Assembly: GCF_000729995.1 (NCBI RefSeq)
Contig: NZ_JNFG01000006.1
Coordinates: forward strand, 186,001 to 250,000
Origin: Caballeronia sordidicola
GTDB taxonomy: Bacteria; Pseudomonadota; Gammaproteobacteria; Burkholderiales; Burkholderiaceae
Direction: 5' to 3'
Length of the DNA stretch: 64,000 bases
The stretch's first letter is position 1. Every line of letters begins with the position of its first letter. Both the position numbers and the translations under genes were made by a program. The notes under the pieces are model-generated. The model was not told the DNA's origin and ran no database searches. It was given only the letters and a program-made list of their open reading frames with translations. Shown here one piece after another: positions 27,971-37,121 of this stretch.

Positions 27971-28840
27971 CTACTTGAACACCACCGTCTTACTCCCATT
28001 CAGCAAGATCCTGTGCTCCACGTGCCACCGCACCGCGCGCGCGAGCGTCACGCATTCCACATCCCGCCCGATTGCCGTCAACTGATCCGGCGTCATGCTG
28101 TGGTCCACGCGCTCCACGCCTTGCTCGATGATCGGCCCTTCATCAAGATCCGTCGTCACGTAATGCGCAGTAGCACCAATCAACTTAACGCCGCGATCGA
28201 ACGCCTGGTAATAAGGCTTAGCGCCCTTGAAGCTCGGCAAGAACGAGTGGTGAATATTGATCGCCCGGCCATTGAGCGCCCCGCACATTCCCGGCGACAG
28301 AATCTGCATATAACGCGCGAGCACGACGAGATCGATCTTGTGCTGATCGACGATCTCCAGCACCCGCGCTTCCTGCGCAGCCTTCCCTTCCGGCGTGGAC
28401 GCAATCAACGGCAGATGATGAAACGGCACGTCATAACTGGCCGCAAGCTGATAGAAATCCCGATGATTCGAAACGATCGCCGGAATCTCGATCCCAAGTT
28501 GGCCGGTGCGATATCGAAACAGCAAGTCGTTCAGGCAATGTCCGATCTTCGACACCATGATCATCACGCGCGGTTTCACCGATGCATCGTGCAGTTCCCA
28601 GTGCATGCCGAAGCCGTCGGCGAGCGTGCTGAACGATGTGCGCAACGCAGCGAGACCGGGGTCGCCGCCGACCTGCTGGAAATGCACGCGCATGAAAAAT
28701 TCGCCAGTGTGGCTGTCGCCGAATTGCGCGGAATCGAGAATATTGCTGCCGAGATCGAACAGGAATCCAGACACGGCATGCACAATGCCGGGACGATCCG
28801 GACACGACAACTTCAAGATAAAACTATGTTCGGTCGACAT
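27971..28840 (-). CDS. purU: Formyltetrahydrofolate deformylase
   Basis: A 289-residue PurU, which hydrolyses 10-formyl-THF to formate and THF and so balances the one-carbon pool and can supply formate to PurT. An N-terminal ACT domain (about 1-85, FILKLSCPDRPGIVHAVSGF) precedes a formyl-transferase domain with the conserved NIHHSFLPSFKGAKPY and HYVTTDLDEGPIIEQ blocks, which carry the catalytic Asn, His and Asp. Length matches the family (about 280-290). It is 68 bp downstream of the NUDIX gene on the same strand, so the two may be transcribed together. Confidence 0.95.
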   Translation of the reverse strand: MSTEHSFILKLSCPDRPGIVHAVSGFLFDLGSNILDSAQFGDSHTGEFFMRVHFQQVGGDPGLAALRTSFSTLADGFGMHWELHDASVKPRVMIMVSKIGHCLNDLLFRYRTGQLGIEIPAIVSNHRDFYQLAASYDVPFHHLPLIASTPEGKAAQEARVLEIVDQHKIDLVVLARYMQILSPGMCGALNGRAINIHHSFLPSFKGAKPYYQAFDRGVKLIGATAHYVTTDLDEGPIIEQGVERVDHSMTPDQLTAIGRDVECVTLARAVRWHVEHRILLNGSKTVVFK

Positions 28841-28908
28841 GAACCGATACTCCTTAGAGATGTTTCAAAGCACATTCAACGCGTGTTCATAGCGTGTTCA
28901 CCGGGTGT

Positions 28909-29754
28909 TCAATCTACCGGCGGTGAATAAATCGCCGCCATACCCTCGCACGCTTCTTCGTCTATCCACTTGCGGCGCAGCAGGCAATCCAGCGTGGCCA
29001 GACTGGCATCGACCGTCATTGCACCTTCTTCAATCCATCGCGCGACTTCATCAATGCGCGCGAGCCGGTGTTCGCCCACTTCGCCGTCCTGATTGCGCGG
29101 CGCGAAATCGGCGGGCAAGCTCAGGTCGAAAACGTAAATCAGCTCTGCCTGGGTGCCTTCGAAGAGCGATTGCAGCACGTAGAACTCGCGCCCGCGCACG
29201 GCCTTGGCAGCAAGCTGCGGCTGCATGCCCGCTTCTTCCCAGCACTCCTTCACGAGCGTTTCCTCAATCCCCATCCCCCAACCGATACCGCCTGCCACCA
29301 CGTTATCGAGCATGCCTGGATCGGTCGCTTTTGTTTCGCTGCGCCGGGCGATCCAGAGCTCCGGCGCACGGCCACGCTCTTCCACGATACCGTTCAGATG
29401 GACAGCGTACGTCATTGTGCCGAAGAATCGCGACGCAGCCCGTTCGATGAACGCAAGCGGCTCGGCGTCGAAGGCATTACGGATGGCGTAGGTTTCGTTG
29501 CGCCAGCCGGGGATGCGGCCGTCGGCTGCCAGCATGCCGATGACTGCGCCGAGCGCGGCGCTGCGTGAGTTGAGATCGTGAAAGGTATCGGCGAGGCATA
29601 TCGATGTTTCATCGATATGAAACACGTCCGGCCATGCGTGCAGCGCGGGCGCGTCGGTGCGGCGAATCCAGCCGACCCGCTCACGGTCGATGTAAAACGG
29701 GAGGTGCGCCGAAGCATCGAAACGACGCGCGGCGGCAATGGCAGGCAAGCTCAT
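28909..29754 (-). CDS. NUDIX hydrolase with DUF4743 N-terminal domain
   Basis: A 281-residue protein with an N-terminal DUF4743 region (about 1-115, HLPFYIDRERVGWIRRTDAP) and a C-terminal NUDIX domain. The Nudix box reads GGIGWGMGIEETLVKECWEEAGM, with the G-x5-E...REx2EEx-type acids partly kept as KECWEEAG (the usual Arg is Lys). The same arrangement occurs in fungal Tnr3-type proteins, where the NUDIX part acts on oxidised thiamine pyrophosphates; extending that to this protein is inference. It lies upstream of purU on the same strand. Confidence 0.82.
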   Translation of the reverse strand: MSLPAIAAARRFDASAHLPFYIDRERVGWIRRTDAPALHAWPDVFHIDETSICLADTFHDLNSRSAALGAVIGMLAADGRIPGWRNETYAIRNAFDAEPLAFIERAASRFFGTMTYAVHLNGIVEERGRAPELWIARRSETKATDPGMLDNVVAGGIGWGMGIEETLVKECWEEAGMQPQLAAKAVRGREFYVLQSLFEGTQAELIYVFDLSLPADFAPRNQDGEVGEHRLARIDEVARWIEEGAMTVDASLATLDCLLRRKWIDEEACEGMAAIYSPPVD

Positions 29755-29886
29755 GATGGGCTCCGGCGACGCAAAGCCGGAAATTGTACAGGGGGTTTCG
29801 TTCGCCGCAGGCCAGGCTTGGGAAGCGCGTTCAATGCCCCGAACCCGCTAAAGCAATCCCTTGCCCAAGCGAGAATGAAGCCTCTC

Positions 29887-30501
29887 TCAATTCTTCAACG
29901 CCACGCGAATCCCCAGCCCGATAAACGTCGCCCCGGCCAGCCGGTCGAGCCAAACCCCGACCTTCGGACGCCGCTTCAAATAGGCCCCGATCATCCCGGC
30001 GGCAACGCCAAAAACCGAGAACACCGCCACGGTTTGCAACATGAACACGCCGCCAAGCTCGAACATTTGCAACATGACGCTCTGCGCGCCATGCGGATTC
30101 ACGAACTGCGGCAGGAATACGATAAAAAACAGCGTCACTTTCGGATTCAGCAAATTGCCGATCACGCTTTGCCGAAACACCACCGCTAACGGCTGGCTAG
30201 GCCGCTCGTGCGCGCTCGACAAACCCTTGGTACGAATCGCCTTGATGCCAATCCAGACCAGATACGCAGCGCCGGCCAGCTTGACCGCTTCGAACGCCAT
30301 AGGGGAAGACTTGAGCAACGCTGCCACCCCAAGCGCCGCAAGTGTCGTGTGAAACGAAATGCCAGCGGCAAATCCAAGCGCGGCAACCAGCCCAGCCGCA
30401 CGCCCCTGCGAAATGCCGCGCGCGAGAACCTGGAGGTTGTCAGGACCCGGCGCCATGGTAATAGCAACGGAAGCCGCGAGAAAGAGAAGGAAATTAGGCA
30501 T
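29887..30501 (-). CDS. LysE family amino-acid exporter
   Basis: A 204-residue inner-membrane LysE/RhtB-type exporter with about six helices and the family signature near the N-terminus (ASVAITMAPGPDNLQVLARGISQGRAAG, read in parts). It would export an amino acid or analogue, driven by the proton gradient. It begins 11 bp after apt and is the last gene of a kef-apt-lysE run on the minus strand. Substrate not predictable. Confidence 0.87.
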   Translation of the reverse strand: MPNFLLFLAASVAITMAPGPDNLQVLARGISQGRAAGLVAALGFAAGISFHTTLAALGVAALLKSSPMAFEAVKLAGAAYLVWIGIKAIRTKGLSSAHERPSQPLAVVFRQSVIGNLLNPKVTLFFIVFLPQFVNPHGAQSVMLQMFELGGVFMLQTVAVFSVFGVAAGMIGAYLKRRPKVGVWLDRLAGATFIGLGIRVALKN

Positions 30502-30512
30502 GGTTCAGAAAA

Positions 30513-31079
30513 TTAGTGGCCGCTGAATTCGCAGACCGTATATAGAGGCAAACCTGCCTCACGCAAGAGTGTCGACCCGCCAAGCTCCGGCAAATCGATA
30601 ATCGCGGCCCCCTCGACCACCACCGCGCCAAGCCGTTCGAGCAGCATCTTGCCGGCCATCATCGTGCCGCCGGTTGCGATCAGGTCGTCGACCAGCACCA
30701 CCCGCTCGCCCGGCTTGCACGCATCTTCGTGGATTTCGACGGTCGCGCTGCCATATTCAAGTTCATACGATTGCGACAAGGTCCTGAACGGCAACTTGCC
30801 CTTTTTGCGGATCGGCACGAATCCCAGGCTCAATTCATAAGCGAGAATCGGCCCGATGATAAAACCACGCGCATCAAGCCCGGCAATCGTATCGATTCCT
30901 GCATCTATATAGCGCTGTACCAGCATGTCGATCAGCGTGCGCAACGCGCGTCGATCCTGCAAAACCGGCGTGATATCGCGGAACTGCACACCGGGCTGCG
31001 GCCAGTCCGGCACCGTGCGAATCCGTTCACGGATAAACGCGGCAGGATTGGGCACCAAGGGCGCTGCGAACTCAGGCAT
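30513..31079 (-). CDS. apt: Adenine phosphoribosyltransferase
   Basis: A 188-residue type I phosphoribosyltransferase that makes AMP from adenine and PRPP in purine salvage. The PRPP-binding loop [17 protein letters not shown] and the upstream [17 protein letters not shown] block are typical of Apt. It lies 21 bp downstream of the Kef-type antiporter gene and 11 bp upstream of lysE, so all three probably share a transcript. Size and motifs match active enzymes. Confidence 0.96.
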   Translation of the reverse strand: MPEFAAPLVPNPAAFIRERIRTVPDWPQPGVQFRDITPVLQDRRALRTLIDMLVQRYIDAGIDTIAGLDARGFIIGPILAYELSLGFVPIRKKGKLPFRTLSQSYELEYGSATVEIHEDACKPGERVVLVDDLIATGGTMMAGKMLLERLGAVVVEGAAIIDLPELGGSTLLREAGLPLYTVCEFSGH

Positions 31080-31100
31080 GTTTGATGTCTCCGGAAAACG

Positions 31101-33101
31101 TCAGGCTACCGCGCCCGCGCGGCGATTGCGCGACAACCGTTCTTCCGCCTGCTGCAGCGCTTCGGGCAAACCGCGCAGCACAACGATGTCGCTCGCCCGC
31201 AGCTTGGTGTCAGGGTCCGGCGCCACGCCGCGAATGCCGTGCCGGCGAATGGCTGTCACTTCCACGCCGTCGCCCACCAGCCCAAGCTCGTCGAGCGTCC
31301 GGCCGACCGCGTCGGCGTTTTCATCGACGGGAACCGATTGTAGCCGGACCTGCTCGCGCCGCTCATCGTCGTCTTCATCCGCGCCGTGAAAATATCCGCG
31401 TAGCAAGCTGTAACGCTCGTCGCGCATTTCTTCCACCCGTCGGACCACGCGCCGCATCGGCACGCCCATCAGCACCAGCGTATGCGACGCCAGCATCAAG
31501 CTGCCTTCCACGATTTCCGGAATCACTTCCGTCGCGCCCGATGCAATCAGCTTTTCCAGATCGGCGTCATCGACGGTACGCACGATAGTGGGCAACGTGG
31601 GCTCCAGTTCGTGGATGCTGTGCAGCACGCGCAACGCGGACGGTGTGTTCGCGAAGGTGATCGCGATGGTCGCCGCGCGATGTATGCCGGCTGCGACCAG
31701 CGCCTCGCGCCGCCCGGCATCGCCGTACACCACGCTTTCGCCAGCTGCGGCCGCCGCTGAAACCCGATCCGGGTCCAGGTCGAGCGCGACGTACGACAAC
31801 CCCTCGTGTTCCAGCATCCGCGCCAGATTCTGCCCCGCGCGACCGTAGCCGCAGATGATCACGTGGCCACTCTGCTTGATGCTTTGCGTTGCAATACGCG
31901 TCATTTGCAGCGACTGCCGCAACCATTCAGTGGATGACAACCGGAGCACGATCCGGTCGGCGTTCTGGATGATGAACGGCGCGGCCAGCATGGAAAGCAG
32001 CATCGACGACAGGATGGCTTGCAGCAGCACCGGCTCGACCAGGTGTTTATCGAGGATCAGGTTCAGCAGCACAAAACCGAACTCGCCGGCCTGCGCGAGG
32101 TTGAGGCCAGTGCGCATCGCCACGCCCGGCGGCGAACCGAACAGCCGCGCGAGGCCGGTGATCATTACGGCTTTCAGAAGGATCGGCAGCACAAAAAACG
32201 ACGCCACCAGAAACGGGTGTTCCCAGATCACGCGCGGATTGAGCAGCATGCCCGTGGTGACAAAAAACAGCCCGAGCAGCACGTCGCGGAACGGCTTGAT
32301 GTCCTCTTCCACCTGATGCCGGTAAGGCGTTTCCGCGATCAGCATGCCCGCGATGAACGCGCCGAGCGCGAGCGAAAGGCCGAATTTATCGGTGATGAAC
32401 GCCGCGCCCAGCGTGACCAGCAGCAGGTTCAGCATGAACAATTCTTGGGAGCGCCGACGCGCGACTATATTGAACCAGCGCGTCATGAACTTCTGGCCGA
32501 TGAACAGCAGCACCGTCAACGCGACCACGATCTTGACAGCCGCGAGCATGAGCCAGAACGCCAGCTCCTTCGAATTCCCGTTGCCAAACGCGGCAATGAT
32601 GATCAGCAGCGGCACCACGGCCAGATCCTGGAACAGCAGCACGCCGAAGATGTTCCGGCCATGCTCGGATTCCAGTTCGAGCCGCTCGGCGAGCATTTTT
32701 GAAACGATGGCGGTAGACGACATCGACAATGCGCCGCCCAGCGCGATGCTCGCCTCCCACGACATGTCCGTCCAGAAGTTGGCGATCCACCCGAACAACA
32801 GCGCCAGCGCGATCGTCCCGGCGACCTGGCTAGCGCCGAGGCCGAACACGATCCGGCGCATTGAACGCAATTTCGATAACGAGAACTCGAGCCCGATCGA
32901 GAACATCAGGAACACCACACCGAATTCGGCCAGATGCTGCGCGCGATCGCTATCCGGGGCGATGCCCGCGGCGTGCGGTCCGACGATGATCCCAACCGCC
33001 AGGTAACCCAACATGGGCGGCAGGTTGAAAAAGCGGAATACGACGACCCCTGCCACTGAACACAGCAGCAATAGCAACGTCATTTCAAGCGGGGAAGTCA
33101 T
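31101..33101 (-). CDS. CPA2 family monovalent cation:proton antiporter (KefB/KefC-like)
   Basis: A 666-residue inner-membrane antiporter. The N-terminal two-thirds (about 1-390) carries 12-13 helices with LGYLAVGIIVGPHAAG near the start and GAALSMSSTAIVSKML (family Na/H-exchanger fold; the visible string is LGGALSMSSTAIVSK). It continues into an RCK_N domain (about 415-535, VIICGYGRAGQNLARML) and a TrkA-C domain near the C-terminus. Kef-type proteins exchange K+ for H+ under nucleotide or glutathione control. The start at 33101 (MTSPLEMTLL) was chosen over a frame reaching 33200, which lacks homology. Divergent from kdsD, 181 bp away. Confidence 0.9.
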   Translation of the reverse strand: MTSPLEMTLLLLLCSVAGVVVFRFFNLPPMLGYLAVGIIVGPHAAGIAPDSDRAQHLAEFGVVFLMFSIGLEFSLSKLRSMRRIVFGLGASQVAGTIALALLFGWIANFWTDMSWEASIALGGALSMSSTAIVSKMLAERLELESEHGRNIFGVLLFQDLAVVPLLIIIAAFGNGNSKELAFWLMLAAVKIVVALTVLLFIGQKFMTRWFNIVARRRSQELFMLNLLLVTLGAAFITDKFGLSLALGAFIAGMLIAETPYRHQVEEDIKPFRDVLLGLFFVTTGMLLNPRVIWEHPFLVASFFVLPILLKAVMITGLARLFGSPPGVAMRTGLNLAQAGEFGFVLLNLILDKHLVEPVLLQAILSSMLLSMLAAPFIIQNADRIVLRLSSTEWLRQSLQMTRIATQSIKQSGHVIICGYGRAGQNLARMLEHEGLSYVALDLDPDRVSAAAAAGESVVYGDAGRREALVAAGIHRAATIAITFANTPSALRVLHSIHELEPTLPTIVRTVDDADLEKLIASGATEVIPEIVEGSLMLASHTLVLMGVPMRRVVRRVEEMRDERYSLLRGYFHGADEDDDERREQVRLQSVPVDENADAVGRTLDELGLVGDGVEVTAIRRHGIRGVAPDPDTKLRASDIVVLRGLPEALQQAEERLSRNRRAGAVA

Positions 33102-33267
33102 CCGTCTAGCGTCCTCGTTTGTCGGCGGATGGCGGCTCGATGAGCACATCCGGATCTTGTGTTTTTTTAACGCGTGCGAGCGATGCACGCAACAAAACAC
33201 ACGGCCTTTCGGGGGCGGATGAGCGGCTGAAAGCCGCCCGGTGTCCGGCGCGGCGCAAAGATGCCTT

Positions 33268-33276
33268 TGTTATACT
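33268..33276 (+). promoter_or_regulatory. Extended -10 promoter of the kdsD operon
   Basis: TG-T-TATACT (33268-33276) is an extended -10 element. It lies 6 bp ahead of the kdsD ATG at 33283, so the transcript would start at or just before the start codon. No good -35 is visible, as is usual for extended -10 promoters. If the ATG at 33283 is right, the message would be nearly leaderless. Confidence 0.4.
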
Positions 33277-33282
33277 CCGCGC

Positions 33283-34266
33283 ATGATAGCGAAAATCAAT
33301 GGCGACAGGGCACTCGCGCTGGCTCGCACCGTGCTCGAAATTGAAGCCGACGCTGTGCGCGGCCTGTCCGCCCATCTCGACGACAACTTCACCGGCGCCG
33401 TCGAATTCCTGCTCGGATGCAAGGGCCGCGTGGTGGTATCGGGTATCGGCAAATCCGGGCATATCGCCCGCAAATTCGCGGCTACGCTCGCAAGCACTGG
33501 CACGCCCGGCTTCTTCGTTCATCCGGCCGAAGCGAGCCACGGCGACCTCGGCATGGTCACCGCCGACGACGTGTTTATCGCCCTGTCGAACTCGGGCGAA
33601 ACCTCCGAACTCGTTGCCATTTTGCCCATCATCAAGCGCCTCGGGGCAAAATTGATCGCCATCACCGGGCGGCCGGAATCAAGCCTCGCGAAACTGGCCG
33701 ACGTGCACCTGAATGCGCACGTCGATAAAGAAGCCTGCCCGATGAATCTGTCGCCGACCGCGAGCACGACCGCCGTGCTCGCGTTAAGCGACGCGCTCGC
33801 GGTCGCCGTGCTCGACGCCCGCGGTTTCGGCCCCGAGGACTTCGCGCGCTCGCATCCGGGCGGCGCACTCGGCCGGCGGCTACTCACTTACGTGCGCGAC
33901 GTGATGCGCGTCGGGCCGGAAGTGCCGGAAGTGCCGCTGGACGCCACGGTCTCCGACGCCCTCTTCCAGATCACCGCCAAGCGCATGGGCATGACGGCCG
34001 TGGTCAACGAAAAGCGTCACGTGGAAGGCATCTTCACCGATGGCGACCTGCGCAGGATCCTTCAGCGCGACGGCGATTTCCGCGCGTTGCCGTTGATCGA
34101 CGTCATGACACGTAATCCGCGCACGATCGGTCCGGACCATCTCGCGGTGGAAGCGGTGGAACTGATGGAGCGTTATCGCATCAATCAGATGCTGGTCGTC
34201 GATGAAAACGCGATCCTGATCGGCGCCCTGAACATGCATGACCTCTTTTCCAAGAAGGTAATCTGA
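33283..34266 (+). CDS. kdsD: Arabinose-5-phosphate isomerase (KpsF/GutQ family)
   Basis: A 327-residue enzyme that converts ribulose 5-phosphate to arabinose 5-phosphate, the first step toward Kdo. An N-terminal SIS domain (about 40-185) contains VVVSGIGKSGHIARKFAATL and HPAEASHGDLGMV, and two C-terminal CBS domains (about 205-327) contain VVNEKRHVEGIFTDGDLRR and INQMLVVDENAILIGALNMHDL. The length matches E. coli KdsD. The next gene, kdsC, overlaps its stop by one base, and LPS transport genes follow, so the operon makes and exports LPS. The start is set by homology at MIAKINGDRAL. Confidence 0.95.
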   Translation: MIAKINGDRALALARTVLEIEADAVRGLSAHLDDNFTGAVEFLLGCKGRVVVSGIGKSGHIARKFAATLASTGTPGFFVHPAEASHGDLGMVTADDVFIALSNSGETSELVAILPIIKRLGAKLIAITGRPESSLAKLADVHLNAHVDKEACPMNLSPTASTTAVLALSDALAVAVLDARGFGPEDFARSHPGGALGRRLLTYVRDVMRVGPEVPEVPLDATVSDALFQITAKRMGMTAVVNEKRHVEGIFTDGDLRRILQRDGDFRALPLIDVMTRNPRTIGPDHLAVEAVELMERYRINQMLVVDENAILIGALNMHDLFSKKVI

Positions 34267-34829
34267 TGTCGACCTTGTCTTTCACGCCGGATATTGCTGT
34301 GACGGAAAACGCGCACGACCGCGCGAGCCGCGTGAAGCTGATGATTTTCGACATCGATGGCGTATTCACCGACGGCAGCCTGTTTTTCAACGCCGACGGC
34401 GACGCCATGAAATCCTTCAATTCCCTCGACGGCCACGGCGTGAAACTGCTGCAGTCGGCAGGCGTGCAGACGGCGATCATCACCGGGCGCAACTCCGGCA
34501 TTGTGGCGGCACGGGCGCGCGAGTTGGGGCTAACTCACCTGCATCAAGGCGTCACCGACAAAACCATTGCACTCGCCGAATTGCTGCAAACCACCGGTAT
34601 CCCGGCAACCGAATGCGGCTACATGGGCGACGACTGGCCCGATCTCGCCGTGATGCGGCTGTGCGGTTTCACAGCGGCGCCCGCCAACGCGCATGGAGAA
34701 GTGCTGAACCGCGTACATTTCGCCACCTCAAAGCGCGGCGGCGAAGGCGCGGTGCGCGAAGTGTGCGACGCCATCCTGCGCGCGCAGAATCGCTACGACG
34801 GCCTGCTTGCCGCGGCTATCGGAACCTGA
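34266..34829 (+). CDS. kdsC: 3-deoxy-D-manno-octulosonate 8-phosphate phosphatase
   Basis: A 187-residue HAD-family phosphatase (C0 type, tetrameric in the family) that dephosphorylates Kdo 8-phosphate. Motif I is LMIFDIDGVFTDGSL, with the nucleophile Asp and acid Asp; motif II is in TAIITGRNSG, and motifs III-IV in GYMGDDWPDLAVM. It overlaps kdsD by one base and is followed by lptC after 5 bp, consistent with one operon. The N-terminal extension of about 20 residues before the motif is longer than in E. coli KdsC. Confidence 0.95.
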   Translation: MSTLSFTPDIAVTENAHDRASRVKLMIFDIDGVFTDGSLFFNADGDAMKSFNSLDGHGVKLLQSAGVQTAIITGRNSGIVAARARELGLTHLHQGVTDKTIALAELLQTTGIPATECGYMGDDWPDLAVMRLCGFTAAPANAHGEVLNRVHFATSKRGGEGAVREVCDAILRAQNRYDGLLAAAIGT

Positions 34830-34834
34830 ATCCC

Positions 34835-35434
34835 ATGCAACGACCCAAGAAACTGACGTCGGCGCTGCCCGTGGTCGCGGTGGCAGTACTCGCGGGCATT
34901 ACCTACTGGCTGATGCAGGCTACGATGCCCAAGCCCCAGGAACCCGAGCGCCCGAAGGAACACGCGCCCGACTATTTCGCGACCAATTTTTCGGTGTCGG
35001 AACTCGACACCACCGGCACGACGCAATATCGGCTGACCGCGACTTCGATGGTGCATTACGAGGACGATGAAGTCAGCGACCTCACGAAACCCGCGATGCG
35101 CATGTTCCAGCCGCTGCGGCCCACGGTGACGGCAACGTCCGAGCGCGGCACGGTGAACGGCGATGTCTCGATTGTCGACTTGTACGAGAACGCCCACATT
35201 TTGCGCGTGGCGGGCTACGGCGACCCGCAGATGACGGCGGATTCGGTGCACTTTCGCATCCTTGTGAACGACGATGTCATCGAAACGGAAAAGCCGGTTA
35301 AACTTCAGCGCGGTCCGTCCGTGATGACGGGCGACGGCATGAACTACAACAACGCGACCCGGGTAATGAAGCTGTTTGGGACGGTACGCGGCCAGATCGC
35401 CGCCTCCGATACCCTCGGCACCTCATCCAAATAA
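34835..35434 (+). CDS. lptC: LPS export protein LptC
   Basis: A 199-residue bitopic inner-membrane protein: an N-terminal transmembrane helix (about 9-27, ALPVVAVAVLAGITYWLMQ) and a periplasmic beta-jellyroll that passes LPS from LptB2FG to LptA. The YRLTATSMVHYEDDEVSDLTKP segment (described in parts) and the repeated beta-strands are typical. The ATG at 34835 lies 5 bp after kdsC. Its place in kdsC-lptC-lptA-lptB matches the standard order and supports the call even though LptC is poorly conserved. Confidence 0.92.
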   Translation: MQRPKKLTSALPVVAVAVLAGITYWLMQATMPKPQEPERPKEHAPDYFATNFSVSELDTTGTTQYRLTATSMVHYEDDEVSDLTKPAMRMFQPLRPTVTATSERGTVNGDVSIVDLYENAHILRVAGYGDPQMTADSVHFRILVNDDVIETEKPVKLQRGPSVMTGDGMNYNNATRVMKLFGTVRGQIAASDTLGTSSK

Positions 35435-35482
35435 CCCCGGCAGTTCCGACGAATTGCGCTTAATCCATTCAAGTGTGACTGC

Positions 35483-36181
35483 ATGAACAAACCGTTTCTC
35501 CGACCCGAATCCGGCCGTCTGTGCGCAGCGCGCGCTGCTTTTTTGCGCCGCGCCGCACGTATCGTGCAATTCGGGATCGCGGCAATAAGCGTGGCGCTGC
35601 CCGTGGCGATATTTGCCCCGGCCGCGCACGCCGAACGCGCCGACAACGACAAGCCGCTGAACATTGAAGCGGACAACATGACCTATGACGACCTGAAGCA
35701 GGTCAACATTTTCACCGGGCACGTTGTCGCGACCAAAGGCACGATCATCATCAAGGCCGACCGTGTCGACGTAACGCAGGATCCGCAGGGGTATCAGTAC
35801 GCGACCGGCACGTCCACCGGCGGCAACCTGTCCTATTTCCGCCAGAAACGCGATGGCCTTGACGAATATATCGAAGGTAATGCGGTGCGGATCGACTACG
35901 ACGGCAAGCAGGATCTCACCACGCTGACCACGCGCGCCGTGGTGCGCCGTCTCGTGGGCCTCACAAAAATCCAGGACGAAGTACACGGCAGTGTGATTAC
36001 CTACGACGGCCAGAAAGACTTCTACACGGCGAAAGCCGGACCTGACGTCGCCGGCCCGGGTAACCCGACCGGCCGCGTACGGGCCATGCTCGCCCCGCGT
36101 AACGGCGGCGCCGCGCCGCTGACCGGCGCGCCGGCCACCTTGACGCCGTCCACCAAGATGCAAGGAACGCAGCAGCCGTGA
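35483..36181 (+). CDS. lptA: LPS transport periplasmic protein LptA
   Basis: A 232-residue periplasmic bridge protein. It has a long N-terminal region with a signal peptide (hydrophobic core [22 protein letters not shown], cleavage near AHA-ER at about residue 50) and an OstA-like jellyroll starting at [20 protein letters not shown]. LptA oligomers carry LPS across the periplasm to LptDE. Its stop overlaps the GTG of lptB, and it lies 48 bp after lptC. The C-terminal tail of about 45 residues is Pro/Ala-rich and beyond the E. coli length. Confidence 0.93.
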   Translation: MNKPFLRPESGRLCAARAAFLRRAARIVQFGIAAISVALPVAIFAPAAHAERADNDKPLNIEADNMTYDDLKQVNIFTGHVVATKGTIIIKADRVDVTQDPQGYQYATGTSTGGNLSYFRQKRDGLDEYIEGNAVRIDYDGKQDLTTLTTRAVVRRLVGLTKIQDEVHGSVITYDGQKDFYTAKAGPDVAGPGNPTGRVRAMLAPRNGGAAPLTGAPATLTPSTKMQGTQQP

Positions 36182-36960
36182 ATTCGCCCGCCATGCCTCA
36201 CCGTAAGCCGGCCGGCACGAGCAGTTCGCTCACCGTCCGCAACCTGAAGAAACGCTACGGCTCGCGCACGGTCGTGAAAGACGTCTCGCTCGATGTAAAA
36301 AGCGGCGAAGTGGTCGGGCTGCTCGGGCCGAACGGCGCGGGCAAGACGACGTCCTTTTATATGATCGTCGGGCTGGTGCCGCTGGATGCAGGCGAAATCC
36401 TGCTCGATGGCACGTCGATCAGCCTGCTGCCCATTCACAAGCGTGCGCGCCTCGGGCTATCGTATCTGCCGCAGGAAGCGTCCGTGTTCCGCAAGCTCAC
36501 CGTCGAGCAGAACATTCGTGCGGTGCTTGAACTGCAGACGGACGAAAGCGAAAAACCGCTCTCCAAGCAGGCCATTACGGACCGCGCGGAAGCGTTGCTG
36601 GACGAACTTCAGATCGCACATCTACGTGAAAACCCGGCGTTGTCGCTATCGGGCGGCGAACGGCGGCGGGTGGAAATCGCCCGTGCGCTCGCGACTAATC
36701 CGGCGTTTATCCTGCTGGATGAACCCTTCGCCGGCGTCGACCCGATCGCCGTGCTCGAAATCCAGAAGATCGTGAAGTTCCTGAAGCAGCGCAACATTGG
36801 CGTGCTGATCACGGACCACAACGTGCGCGAGACGCTCGGCATCTGCGATCATGCTTACATCATCAGCGACGGCAGCGTGCTCGCAGCAGGCGCGCCAAGC
36901 GATATCATCGAAAATGAGAGCGTGCGGCGCGTTTATCTCGGCGAACATTTCCGCATGTGA
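36178..36960 (+). CDS. lptB: LPS export ABC transporter ATP-binding protein LptB
   Basis: A 260-residue ABC ATPase that powers LPS extraction as LptB2FG. Walker A is GPNGAGKTT, the Q-loop region [17 protein letters not shown] is the LptB type, the signature is [15 protein letters not shown], Walker B is [15 protein letters not shown], and the switch His is in [14 protein letters not shown] at 36178 overlaps the lptA stop (GTGA) and is the likely start; an ATG five codons later (36193) is an alternative. It is followed by a terminator at 37032, so rpoN is probably expressed partly from its own promoter. Confidence 0.95.
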   Translation: MNSPAMPHRKPAGTSSSLTVRNLKKRYGSRTVVKDVSLDVKSGEVVGLLGPNGAGKTTSFYMIVGLVPLDAGEILLDGTSISLLPIHKRARLGLSYLPQEASVFRKLTVEQNIRAVLELQTDESEKPLSKQAITDRAEALLDELQIAHLRENPALSLSGGERRRVEIARALATNPAFILLDEPFAGVDPIAVLEIQKIVKFLKQRNIGVLITDHNVRETLGICDHAYIISDGSVLAAGAPSDIIENESVRRVYLGEHFRM

Positions 36961-37031
36961 GCGCGGGGGTAAGGCGTCCGTCCCTTGCAACACCGTTGTG
37001 GACGGCGTCCCGCGCCGCCAGCAAATCTTAC

Positions 37032-37060
37032 GTGCCGCCCGCGAGGCGGCACTTGTTTTT
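37032..37060 (+). terminator. Terminator between lptB and rpoN
   Basis: An 8-bp perfect stem (GTGCCGCC / GGCGGCAC, loop CGCGA) is followed by TTGTTTTT. It would reduce read-through from the kds-lpt genes into rpoN. Confidence 0.75.
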
Positions 37061-37100
37061 GGTCGATCCCCGCGAGGTGTCGCGCCCGTGGCAAACTCTC

Positions 37101-37106
37101 TACAAT
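37101..37106 (+). promoter_or_regulatory. Candidate -10 box of rpoN
   Basis: TACAAT lies 15 bp upstream of the rpoN ATG and just past the terminator at 37032-37060. No strong -35 is seen. Its position after a terminator supports a separate rpoN promoter. Confidence 0.35.
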
Positions 37107-37121
37107 GATTAAAACCTTGCC

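Noticed and set aside
29887..33101. Kef-apt-lysE as a specific functional system
   Set aside because: Close spacing suggests one transcript, but the three functions have no clear link and I do not claim one.
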